A DNA stretch of 8,108 nucleotides from DATGFK01 sp040007395 (GTDB lineage Bacteria; Chloroflexota; Anaerolineae; Aggregatilineales; UBA2796): NCBI GenBank assembly GCA_040007395.1, contig JBDTVG010000149.1:1-8108 (forward strand), written 5' to 3'. Shown here piece by piece: positions 1-6,101 of the stretch. The notes below the pieces were generated by a model. It was given only the letters and a program-made list of their open reading frames with translations, made no database searches and had not been told where the DNA came from. Position numbers and translations under genes: made by a program. Position 1 is the stretch's first letter; the number at the start of each line of letters is the position of its first letter.

Positions 1-12
1 TGTACTCCATTC
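1..12 (-). promoter_or_regulatory. Possible ribosome binding site of a minus-strand gene beyond the left edge
   Basis: Read on the minus strand the first bases give GAATGGAGTACA. The core TGGAGTACA is identical to the Shine-Dalgarno region of the gene at 5288, where it sits just before AAATG. A gene could therefore start immediately outside the window on the minus strand. This rests on one short match only, and the start codon is not visible. Confidence 0.2.
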
Positions 13-50
13 TTCTTGTTTAATTGCATCCCTTATTTCTTTACAGTGCC

Positions 51-1799
51 TTAGTCTAATTGATAGGTGGGTGTACTTGGTGTGCCGCTGTCACTAAGGG
101 AAAACAGTCCCGTTGTCTTGTCATATACCCCCACCGTATCGATCCCGTCACCGTTCCAATCCCCGACAATGGGCAAACTGTTGGAGTCACCGTAAGTTGA
201 TGTGATGTCGGCAAAGCCAGTCGTGTTAGTGCGGCGCAGATAAAAGGTGTGCGTAGAGGGTCGGAATACGCCAATGGTGTCTTTGGGATAGGGATTCCCG
301 GTACAGCTTACCGAGTAGCCTACTGCGGGATGAGACGGATCGTTGGTCAAGTACAGCAGCGTTTGCGCAATCGTCCTTCCGGCAGTGGGCGTGCACGTAA
401 TGGTGACAGTCTTCGGTATTCCTACTGAAACGGTAAGATTTGCCGGGGATGCGCTCAACGGCGCAGATAGTCCCAGAATAAATGTGTTGACAGTCAACGG
501 TAGTTCACCCACGTTACTGATCGTAATCGTGCGCGTATCGGAGAACCCGACGGTTGCGCCAAGCGCGATGCTACTGCCTGCGGCGGGTGTGGCACTATAA
601 ATGGCTGGTTGGATTTCGTATGCGCCCACATCGCACAGCGATTTACGGGGCAAGCCGCGCTGGTCAGGACTGGGGCAGGCCGCGCCGCCTTTCCCGATGG
701 CAGGGCTGTTTGTTTTGAGCGACATCGTTTGCGATGTTCCCGGCGTATTAGGTGCCAGCGGATTGAGCAACGGTGCGACATTCAGTTGATCGCTGGCAAT
801 GAATGATCCGGTAGCCGTGGCCGTATTGCCGATCAGGTTAAAGCCATCGGAACTGACTGCGCCTGCAATATCCTGAGTTGCGCCTGTGTTCCCGGCAACA
901 ATCGTACTCCGCAGCGTCAGTGTTGAACTATCGACAGTGATATCGCCATTGCCTGTTGTGGCAGTGTTCGCCGCTACTGTGCTGTTGATCAGGTTCAGCG
1001 TGGCATTCAGATCGTAGATAGCAGCGCCATTGGAGGCCGAATTAGCAGTAAGCGTACTGTTGGTAGCCGAAATTAGCCCGCCATTGCTCAGGATTGCCCC
1101 GCCAATACCTGAGCCTGACAAGGCCTGATTGCTAGAAAATGTACTACCGATAATCGTTACGCCCGATGTGTTGTAAATAGCTCCGCCCGATGTCGCGGCT
1201 TTATTGGCGGAGAATGTACTGTTGCTGATAATCAACGTGCCTGTGCTGGAAATCGCGCCGCCGTAAGTCCCTTGATTGCCGGAAAACGTGCTTGATGTAA
1301 CATTCAACGTGCCGAGATTAGTGATCGCGCCGCCGTAGCCATTGGCGGTATTGTTGCTAAGAGTGCTATTCGTGATATTCAGGGCGCTGCTATTGACGAT
1401 GGCTCCGCCGCCTGCCGCTGCGTTTTTGCCGCGCTTAATCGTTAGGCCAGAGAGATTGATTGCGCCTGACGTAATGTTGAAAATCTGATTAGCGTTGTTG
1501 CCGTCGATTGCCAAGATTGCTGCCCCCGGCCCGCTAATCGTCAACCCATGATCCAACGTGATGGCGCTGTTCAAGGTAATAGTGCCAGTGACAGCGGGCG
1601 CAAATTGTATAATGTCGCCCGTGAGCGCCGCCGCAATTGTATCGCGCAGTGATCCAGCACCAGAATCCAAATTGTTAGTAACGGTCAAGGTGGTAACCGC
1701 TCTAGCAATCGGGTGAAATGCGAAGGCACTTAATATCAGTACCAAAATGATAATTGCTCGAAATAGAGATCTTGAGAAGGATGTGAGGTTCGTTCGCAT
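51..1799 (-). CDS. Secreted beta-helix repeat protein with choice-of-anchor-Q-type motif and C-terminal FG-GAP-like repeat
   Basis: A 582-residue exported protein, probably cell-surface or extracellular. Residues 1-34 form a signal peptide (basic start, hydrophobic stretch 15-28, likely cleavage after ARA at 32-34). Residues 36-58 hold the 'LDSGAGSLRDTI' type opening common in surface beta-helix proteins. Residues about 100-310 contain roughly seven turns of a degenerate repeat built around 'GGAI.N.G.L.I.NSTFS.N.A', typical of a right-handed parallel beta-helix. Residues 364-395 (NSPAIGKG, DQRGLPR, CDVGAYE) match the choice-of-anchor-Q-type motif. Residues 400-500 look like an Ig-like (HYDIN/ASPM-like) domain. 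From 507 there is an FG-GAP/VCBS-like repeat with the metal-binding-like GDWNGDGID (546-554). The second copy of that repeat stops early, at residue 582, so the C-terminus may be truncated. No catalytic residues are evident, so adhesion or binding is only a guess. The ATG at 1799 is the natural start because the signal peptide follows at once; the upstream Shine-Dalgarno is weak (AGAG). Confidence 0.85.
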   Translation of the reverse strand: MRTNLTSFSRSLFRAIIILVLILSAFAFHPIARAVTTLTVTNNLDSGAGSLRDTIAAALTGDIIQFAPAVTGTITLNSAITLDHGLTISGPGAAILAIDGNNANQIFNITSGAINLSGLTIKRGKNAAAGGGAIVNSSALNITNSTLSNNTANGYGGAITNLGTLNVTSSTFSGNQGTYGGAISSTGTLIISNSTFSANKAATSGGAIYNTSGVTIIGSTFSSNQALSGSGIGGAILSNGGLISATNSTLTANSASNGAAIYDLNATLNLINSTVAANTATTGNGDITVDSSTLTLRSTIVAGNTGATQDIAGAVSSDGFNLIGNTATATGSFIASDQLNVAPLLNPLAPNTPGTSQTMSLKTNSPAIGKGGAACPSPDQRGLPRKSLCDVGAYEIQPAIYSATPAAGSSIALGATVGFSDTRTITISNVGELPLTVNTFILGLSAPLSASPANLTVSVGIPKTVTITCTPTAGRTIAQTLLYLTNDPSHPAVGYSVSCTGNPYPKDTIGVFRPSTHTFYLRRTNTTGFADITSTYGDSNSLPIVGDWNGDGIDTVGVYDKTTGLFSLSDSGTPSTPTYQLD

Positions 1800-2008
1800 G
1801 ATATTCTCTGGTCATAAATATGATTCAGGCAAATATCATTGAACCATCTTAACATTACGATTAGCATTTTTGGGGATCAAACGGTTATCGTTTAATTCTT
1901 TGAATATATTGGCATGTCCCATGCAATATCTATCAGGTAGATCGACTCGTTTTTAGTCCAATTCTGCTTGAGCAGCACATTTCAGATAAATAAGTGGAGT
2001 ATTCAACT
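1800..2008. other. AT-rich divergent intergenic region
   Basis: This stretch separates the minus-strand beta-helix gene from the plus-strand membrane protein gene, so it should hold both promoters. It is AT-rich and contains a near-perfect inverted repeat (1906-1929) and a short direct repeat (1816-1825 and 1831-1840). I could not pick out a convincing -35/-10 pair for either gene. No RNA gene is recognisable. Confidence 0.6.
1906..1929. repeat. Inverted repeat, 10-bp arms with one unpaired G
   Basis: The left arm ATATTGGCATG (1906-1916) and right arm CATGCAATAT (1920-1929) are complementary over 10 pairs with one extra G on the left, separated by TCC. It lies about 80 bp before the plus-strand start at 2009 and about 107 bp before the minus-strand start at 1799. 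It is followed by no T-run, so a regulator binding site is more likely than a terminator. That role is inferred. Confidence 0.5.
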
Positions 2009-2431
2009 ATGGATAATTCAAAAAATCAATCATCGCTCATCACTGGGTTTATCCTATCAACAATTATCTTTATCATATATATATTTTGCTTGTCGCCAAT
2101 CAATATTTTGCTGATTACTGCTTTATTGGGGATTTATACTTATTCTCTTTTGAAATTTGTTTTCAAAAACTCTTTATCTTCTCAGTTAATTGTTGAACCC
2201 TTCATATTTAGGGCGTTTTTAGGAAATTTGATAGGTTCGATAGGGATGCTAGGATACTGGAGGTTTGCAAGTCTGCTTTCGAAAGTCGCGATGATAGACC
2301 TTATGAAATCGCCTTTACAAAATTTTGTAGCGTCTTTAATTTGTATTGGTAATGCGAACTTTAATGCAAGATACTCTTTAATGTTTGTTGCTCTGCTAAT
2401 CGAACGCTTAAAACTGGACAGGAAAAGCTAG
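2009..2431 (+). CDS. Small hypothetical integral membrane protein, AT-rich
   Basis: A 140-residue protein that I do not recognise. It is very hydrophobic, with likely membrane segments near residues 10-28, 30-50, 66-86 and possibly 104-132. The last stretch is less hydrophobic and contains N/R residues. The tail is short and basic (ERLKLDRKS). The ATG at 2009 is preferred over an in-frame GTG at 1994 because GGAG (1996-1999) lies nine bases before it and would otherwise be inside the coding sequence. The gene is much richer in A+T than its neighbours: by count 29% G+C over 2041-2220, against 52% over 6361-6420 in the enolase-family gene. This suggests a different origin. Its TAG stop overlaps the stop of the convergent modB. 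No function can be assigned. Confidence 0.65.
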   Translation: MDNSKNQSSLITGFILSTIIFIIYIFCLSPINILLITALLGIYTYSLLKFVFKNSLSSQLIVEPFIFRAFLGNLIGSIGMLGYWRFASLLSKVAMIDLMKSPLQNFVASLICIGNANFNARYSLMFVALLIERLKLDRKS

Positions 2432-3297
2432 TCATTCTCTTCAGTACGATGCGACAACCACTGTGATAATACCAACGCAATAAACGCCAGCCCTAGGAGG
2501 ATCAGGCTAGCCCAAATCGCCGCGTCGATGCTGCTTTCAAATACACTGTAAACGAGCAGTGTCATAGTTTGGGTGCGTCCAGCAATGCTGCCCGCAAACA
2601 GGATCGTCGCGCCGAATTCACCCAGCGCCCGCGCCCAACTCAGCGTCAATCCGGCGGCAAGGGCTGTCGCGGAGAGCCGCAGGGTGATGTGCCAAAATAG
2701 TTGCCAGTCTGTTGCGCCATCGACTTTGGCAGCATCCTCGATCTCGCGGGGTACAGCTTGAAAGCCGACCATCGCGGCACGGATGAAAAATGGCGCAGAA
2801 ATAAACGTTTGGGCGATGACAACGGCGGCGGTCGTGAAAGGTAGCTCGATTCCCAACGACCCCAGCAGTGGGCCGAGCAACCCACGCCGACCAGCGGTCA
2901 GCAGTAACGCTAACCCTGCAACAGTCGGGGGCAGCACAATCGGTAGTTCGACTAGCACGATTAGCAAGCGCCGCATCGGGAATCGCCAGCGGGACAATAT
3001 AAAGGCCAGCGGCGTACCAAACATGACCGTTAACAGCGTCGAGACGGCGGTCGTTTCGAGACTGAGTACAATCGCTACCGAGACACTGCTGCCGGGTAAG
3101 CCTTCCCAACCGTGTGTCTGCACACCGCGAATCACGAGCACAATCTGGGGCAGCGCTAAAACAAGCAGGGCGATGATGCTGCTCAACAGCAGTATTATCG
3201 CCATTCCACTAAACCGCTGCCGCCTGTTGGATGTGCGATCTGTGCGTTTTGTCGGCTCTATCGCTCGACTCCGTTCTTGCGAGGTCAGCTTTTGCAT
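2428..3297 (-). CDS. modB: Molybdate ABC transporter permease ModB
   Basis: A 289-residue inner-membrane subunit of a molybdate (or related oxyanion) importer. Hydrophobic segments span about 32-56, 72-101, 110-134, 155-175, 209-237 and 260-281. Family landmarks are LPIVLPPTVAGL (118-129), the cytoplasmic EAA loop (E185 to about R207, containing DAA and G194) that docks with the ATPase, and GEFGATILFAGS (226-237), highly typical of ModB/CysT-type permeases. The first 30 residues are an unusually basic, polar extension; an alternative start at Met32 (3204) exists but has no better ribosome binding site. The gene lies 25 bp downstream of modA on the same strand, so they are co-transcribed. No modC follows: the next gene is the convergent membrane protein. 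The permease must pair with an ATPase encoded elsewhere, or the system is incomplete. Substrate choice between molybdate and tungstate cannot be read from the sequence. Confidence 0.93.
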   Translation of the reverse strand: MQKLTSQERSRAIEPTKRTDRTSNRRQRFSGMAIILLLSSIIALLVLALPQIVLVIRGVQTHGWEGLPGSSVSVAIVLSLETTAVSTLLTVMFGTPLAFILSRWRFPMRRLLIVLVELPIVLPPTVAGLALLLTAGRRGLLGPLLGSLGIELPFTTAAVVIAQTFISAPFFIRAAMVGFQAVPREIEDAAKVDGATDWQLFWHITLRLSATALAAGLTLSWARALGEFGATILFAGSIAGRTQTMTLLVYSVFESSIDAAIWASLILLGLAFIALVLSQWLSHRTEEND

Positions 3298-3322
3298 AAA
3301 AACAATTCGTAGGTAAAGTGAG

Positions 3323-4618
3323 TTACTTGCTCACTCCCGGTGCATCGCGAACTTCCAGACTGACCAGCCCACTCACATAGCGTCCGCCGCGTTTATCGCC
3401 GGGAACGATAAGGCGTATCGCTCCTTCTTTATCGGCAATGGGTTTGCCATCCTGTTCATAAGCCACTATGATCGGCTGGTTGCCAAAGTCTGGGTCAAGT
3501 TCGGCGTAGGCAATCGTCGCCTGATAGCCATCGCTGCCAGTCCCAATGATAAACAAGCTGATCTTATCATTTTTCACATCGGCATTAAAATTGACCTGTA
3601 CTGCATCCAGCAAATCGCGCAGATACACACCTGTGAAGGAAGCGGTCACGCTTTTGTCGCCGCTTAGATAGGTCACATCGACTTTCTGGGCAGTATAGCT
3701 ATTTTTCAGATCGTCTACGGTCAACTTAAGTGGATTAAGCACCTGTCCATCAATATGCAGCGCTCCGTCAGTCGGCAGGGCAATCTTAGCGGGCAATACT
3801 GGAATTGCCGAGGAAATGAAGTTCCACTTGACCAACGTTTTCTGACCCTCAACAGACAGTACATAGTCGATATACTTCTGAGCGAGATCGGCGTTCGGAC
3901 TGTTATCGGTGATGGCAATTGGATAGGTTGCAATGGTGTTTACTGCATCAGGGATCGCAATCGCGGTAACTTTGCTAGCAATATCGGGGGTAACATCGGA
4001 GCGATAGACCAACCCCGCATCAGCCTCACCTAGCGCAACCTTTGCCGAAACCTGACGCACATTTTCTTCCTCAGAAACAACATTCTTGGTGAAAGCGGCT
4101 TTGTAAGGATCACCGTAGCCGGGAACTTTGAGCAGCTTTGCGATCATTGCGTCGGTATAGTCGCGCACCGGGACATTCGGCGCAGCAATGACCAACTTGA
4201 CCCCCGGTTTCGCCAAATCTTTAATCGAGGTGATTTTAGCGGGATTATCCGCTGGGACGATGAGCACAAGACGATTTTTGGCAAAAGTGCGCGGGCTACC
4301 TGCGATACGCTTGGCATCTTGAGCGACACTCATTTGCTTGGCGTTGGCGCTGGCGAAAATATCAGCAGGTGCGCCTTGGGCAAGCTGTGTTGCCAGCGTC
4401 GAAGATGACCCGAAATTATAGACAATCTCGGCAGTGGGATTGGCTTGTTCGAAAGCCGTTTTGAACGCTTTAAAAGCGTCGGTGAGCGATGAAGCGGCAA
4501 AGATAGTAAGCGTCTTTTTGTCTTGTGCGATGGCGGCATGTGGGTCAACATTCAACACCAATGCAGCCGCTATGATTAAATATAGAAAAAAACGTGATAG
4601 GCTCAGGTGTTTTAGCAT
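3323..4618 (-). CDS. modA: Molybdate-binding protein ModA fused to a molybdopterin-binding-like (SUOX-fold) domain
   Basis: A 431-residue exported binding protein. Residues 1-31 are a signal peptide (likely cut AIA|Q, no lipobox cysteine). Residues 35-275 are a type-II periplasmic binding domain of the ModA family. The expected oxyanion-contact regions are present: AASSL (41-45), NFGSSST (68-74), APNVPVRDY (146-154), EENVRQV (184-190) and GLVYRSDV (202-208, Tyr205). Residues about 286-426 are additional: IDGQVLNPLKLTVDDL, FTGVYLRDLL (328-337), DGY (363-365), AYEQDGKPI and AIRLIVPGD (400-408) match the layout of the oxidoreductase molybdopterin-binding domain (Pfam PF00174). The Mo-ligating cysteine of sulfite oxidases is absent (TYLSGD at 316-321), so redox catalysis is unlikely. 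Typical ModA proteins are about 250-270 residues. The ATG has AAAGG ten bases upstream, overlapping the stop of the regulator gene seven bases before. Confidence 0.92.
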   Translation of the reverse strand: MLKHLSLSRFFLYLIIAAALVLNVDPHAAIAQDKKTLTIFAASSLTDAFKAFKTAFEQANPTAEIVYNFGSSSTLATQLAQGAPADIFASANAKQMSVAQDAKRIAGSPRTFAKNRLVLIVPADNPAKITSIKDLAKPGVKLVIAAPNVPVRDYTDAMIAKLLKVPGYGDPYKAAFTKNVVSEEENVRQVSAKVALGEADAGLVYRSDVTPDIASKVTAIAIPDAVNTIATYPIAITDNSPNADLAQKYIDYVLSVEGQKTLVKWNFISSAIPVLPAKIALPTDGALHIDGQVLNPLKLTVDDLKNSYTAQKVDVTYLSGDKSVTASFTGVYLRDLLDAVQVNFNADVKNDKISLFIIGTGSDGYQATIAYAELDPDFGNQPIIVAYEQDGKPIADKEGAIRLIVPGDKRGGRYVSGLVSLEVRDAPGVSK

Positions 4619-4625
4619 GATTAGT

Positions 4626-5159
4626 TTACCTTTTGTCAGGATGTGGACTCAATTCACAGCGGTCTAGCCATTTCAAAATCACAGTAAGCTGCTCGATCAC
4701 GAGTTCGAGGGTCAAGAGGCCGATACCAGGATCGGCACTTTCGCGGCGGGCGATAAGGTCTGTGCATTTGTGGCGGCATACTTCCTTCTGGTGCTGCACA
4801 ATTGGGAGTGTAGGCAAATCCAGCATCCGAGCGATGTACAAGCGGCTCAGGAATTCAACCCGCACTCGGTGAATACTGGCGGAAGGTGACGCTTTCAACC
4901 AACTATGTAATCGCGCTAGTCCTGCTTCGGTCAACGTGTATTCGGTACGAGGCGGTGCATCAGCCGTGACAACTTCGCAGCCTTGTGTCAGCCCTTGTGT
5001 TTCCAGTCGTCTTAACACCGCATAAAGCTGGCTCGTACTCAAGTTCCACACCTCGCCCAACTGCGTCGGGTCGCGAAAACAGTCCAACAGTTCATAACCA
5101 TGTCTGGCGCGGACTGCCAGCAAGCCAAGCAATGTCTCATCAGGTGTAATTTGACTCAT
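4626..5159 (-). CDS. PadR-family transcriptional regulator
   Basis: A 177-residue cytoplasmic DNA-binding protein. The N-terminal winged helix-turn-helix (residues 5-85) shows the PadR pattern: TPDETLLGLLA, HGYELLDCF (20-28), LSTSQLYAVLRRLETQGL (40-57) and YTLTEAGLARLHSWL (74-88). Residues 95-170 form the alpha-helical C-terminal dimerisation region (Vir_act_alpha_C type) with RVEFLSRLYIARML and LELVIEQLTVILKWL. The gene is first in an operon with modA (seven bases between stop and start) and modB, so it probably controls oxyanion uptake, doing the job that ModE has in many bacteria. Its effector is unknown; family members respond to diverse small molecules. PadR proteins usually repress their own operon, and a palindrome overlaps its promoter. 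A Shine-Dalgarno-like AGGA lies three bases before the ATG, closer than usual. Confidence 0.88.
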   Translation of the reverse strand: MSQITPDETLLGLLAVRARHGYELLDCFRDPTQLGEVWNLSTSQLYAVLRRLETQGLTQGCEVVTADAPPRTEYTLTEAGLARLHSWLKASPSASIHRVRVEFLSRLYIARMLDLPTLPIVQHQKEVCRHKCTDLIARRESADPGIGLLTLELVIEQLTVILKWLDRCELSPHPDKR

Positions 5160-5163
5160 GATC

Positions 5164-5182
5164 CTATTCTAGCATGGAATAG
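5164..5182. promoter_or_regulatory. Candidate PadR operator palindrome
   Basis: CTATTC (5164-5169) and GAATAG (5177-5182) are perfect inverted arms around a 7-bp spacer. The site overlaps the predicted -10 box of the regulator operon and ends five bases before the ATG. This position suits a repressor that blocks its own transcription. Assignment to the PadR protein is an inference from location. Confidence 0.5.
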
Positions 5183-5194
5183 TAAAGTACCCAA
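5166..5194 (-). promoter_or_regulatory. Predicted promoter of the padR-modA-modB operon
   Basis: On the minus strand, TAGAAT (5166-5171, five of six to the -10 consensus) lies 17 bp downstream of TTGGGT (5189-5194, a weak -35). Only six bases separate the -10 from the ATG at 5159, so the transcript would start at or next to the start codon and be essentially leaderless. An alternative start further upstream cannot be excluded. Confidence 0.4.
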
Positions 5195-5214
5195 TTTTAA
5201 CGATATACGTTTGA

Positions 5215-5223
5215 TGTGATAAT
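5215..5223 (+). promoter_or_regulatory. Possible extended -10 promoter for the downstream membrane protein gene
   Basis: TGTGATAAT fits an extended -10 (TGn followed by GATAAT, five of six bases). A poor -35-like TTTTAA lies 17 bp upstream (5195-5200). Transcription would begin near 5230, leaving a leader of roughly 58 bases before the ATG at 5288. Confidence 0.3.
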
Positions 5224-5287
5224 TGTGCTGGCTATCAGATCGTAATCTTCGTAGTCTCTAAGCAGAATAATATGATTGGAGTACAAA

Positions 5288-5962
5288 ATGACAGATAATC
5301 TCAGTTCTAAAAATGAGACTGATACAGAGCAAATGATTCAGGTAATAATTGCTGAACATTACAACTTACAATCGGCAAGATCCGCCACCATTTCAGAATC
5401 AAATGGTCGTGCTGCATTGTATTTAACGTCCGTTTCAAGCGGTGTAGTTGCATTAGCGTTTGTCGGTCAACGCGCTAATAATGAGGCTTTTTTGTTGTTC
5501 GCGCTGGTGCTGTTTCCTGCGTTGTTTTTTCTCGGATTTGTCACGTTTGTGCGGGTTCTTGAGACTTCGATTGAAGACATGTTGCTACTACGCGGAATTA
5601 CCCGTATTCACCATTACTATACAGAAGTTGCTCCTGAAATTGAACGCTATTTAGTGATGCCCATCCATGATGACTGGAAAGGGGTGAGTCAAGCGTTCGG
5701 TATCACTTTTTCACATGGACAGCTATTGTTGACGGCTCCGGGCATGATTTCAGTTATCAATGGCATCCTTGCCGGGTGTTTCAGCGGACTAGTCGTTGCA
5801 GCCTTTATACCAGCCTCAAACCTGATCTATGCAGGTATCGGGATCATTGTATTTGTCGTGACCGTCTTTCTACACACTAGTTTCCAGTATAATCAGCGAC
5901 AAATAGCCAATACGCATATCAAGCCTCTGTTCCCCAGCCCTACCGAGACCGAGAAAGGTTAA
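5288..5962 (+). CDS. Hypothetical four-helix integral membrane protein
   Basis: A 224-residue protein of unknown function. Residues 1-40 are a polar, mostly helical cytoplasmic-looking segment including HYNLQSARSATISESNGRAA, which reads like a conserved signature leading into the first helix. Likely membrane segments are 43-60, 66-90, 152-173 and 178-196, so there are two hairpins. A middle loop of about 60 residues (91-150) contains acidic and aromatic residues (ETSIEDMLLLRG, RIHHYYTEVAPEIERY). The C-terminal tail is short and charged. No catalytic motif is visible. The ATG at 5288 is chosen over an upstream in-frame TTG (5276) because TGGAG (5276-5280) is a good Shine-Dalgarno seven bases before it. 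The gene is divergent from the regulator operon and ends 15 bases before a strong hairpin, so it looks monocistronic. Confidence 0.8.
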   Translation: MTDNLSSKNETDTEQMIQVIIAEHYNLQSARSATISESNGRAALYLTSVSSGVVALAFVGQRANNEAFLLFALVLFPALFFLGFVTFVRVLETSIEDMLLLRGITRIHHYYTEVAPEIERYLVMPIHDDWKGVSQAFGITFSHGQLLLTAPGMISVINGILAGCFSGLVVAAFIPASNLIYAGIGIIVFVVTVFLHTSFQYNQRQIANTHIKPLFPSPTETEKG

Positions 5963-5977
5963 GGTCGTTACATTGGC

Positions 5978-6024
5978 TGAAATAGTGCCCACTCAGCCGC
6001 GCATTAGCCTGAGTGGGTATTTCA
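5978..6024 (+). terminator. Strong bulged hairpin, probable terminator (possibly bidirectional)
   Basis: CCCACTCAG (5988-5996) pairs perfectly with CTGAGTGGG (6009-6017) around a 12-base loop. Outside this, TGAAATA (5978-5984) pairs perfectly with TATTTCA (6018-6024), leaving a 3-base GTG bulge on the left. It begins 15 bases after the stop at 5962 and ends 77 bases before the enolase-family ATG. The 3' side is T-rich (TATTTC) but not a long T-run. A terminator for the membrane protein gene is the simplest reading. Confidence 0.6.
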
Positions 6025-6101
6025 AATCTGGCATATTCTTCTCATTTCCTTGTAAAATGAGCACTCTTAACTTATCGCGTCTATATAAGAGAATTTTTAC
6101 T

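Noticed and set aside
1080..1440. Tandem DNA repeat or CRISPR-like array
   Set aside because: The recurring GCTCCGCC/GCGCCGCC stretches on the plus strand are codons for the repeated GGAI motif of the beta-helix protein; spacing and sequence vary as expected of protein repeats.
1994..2008. GTG start at 1994 for the AT-rich membrane protein
   Set aside because: GTGGAG serves better as the Shine-Dalgarno for the ATG at 2009. The same reasoning rejects TTG at 5276 for the gene starting at 5288.
2618..3109. 163-codon minus-strand frame inside modB
   Set aside because: It is a frame-shifted reading of modB with a Cys/Arg-rich composition and no domain; modB itself has all family motifs.
2783..3316. 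177-codon plus-strand open frame opposite modB
   Set aside because: It lies entirely antisense to a well-supported permease gene and its translation is low-complexity Ser/Arg/Thr-rich, as expected for a shadow frame.
3340..3765. C-terminal domain of ModA as an active sulfite-oxidase-like enzyme
   Set aside because: The molybdenum-ligating cysteine is missing, so a redox role is not supported.
5160..5287. Molybdenum cofactor riboswitch ahead of the transporter operon
   Set aside because: The predicted transcript has almost no leader, and the divergent region holds no extended paired structure.
5973..6101. 43-residue N-terminal extension of the enolase-family protein
   Set aside because: The extension runs through the 5978-6024 hairpin, does not resemble family N-termini, and the typical MKI start with the expected 384-residue length begins at 6102.
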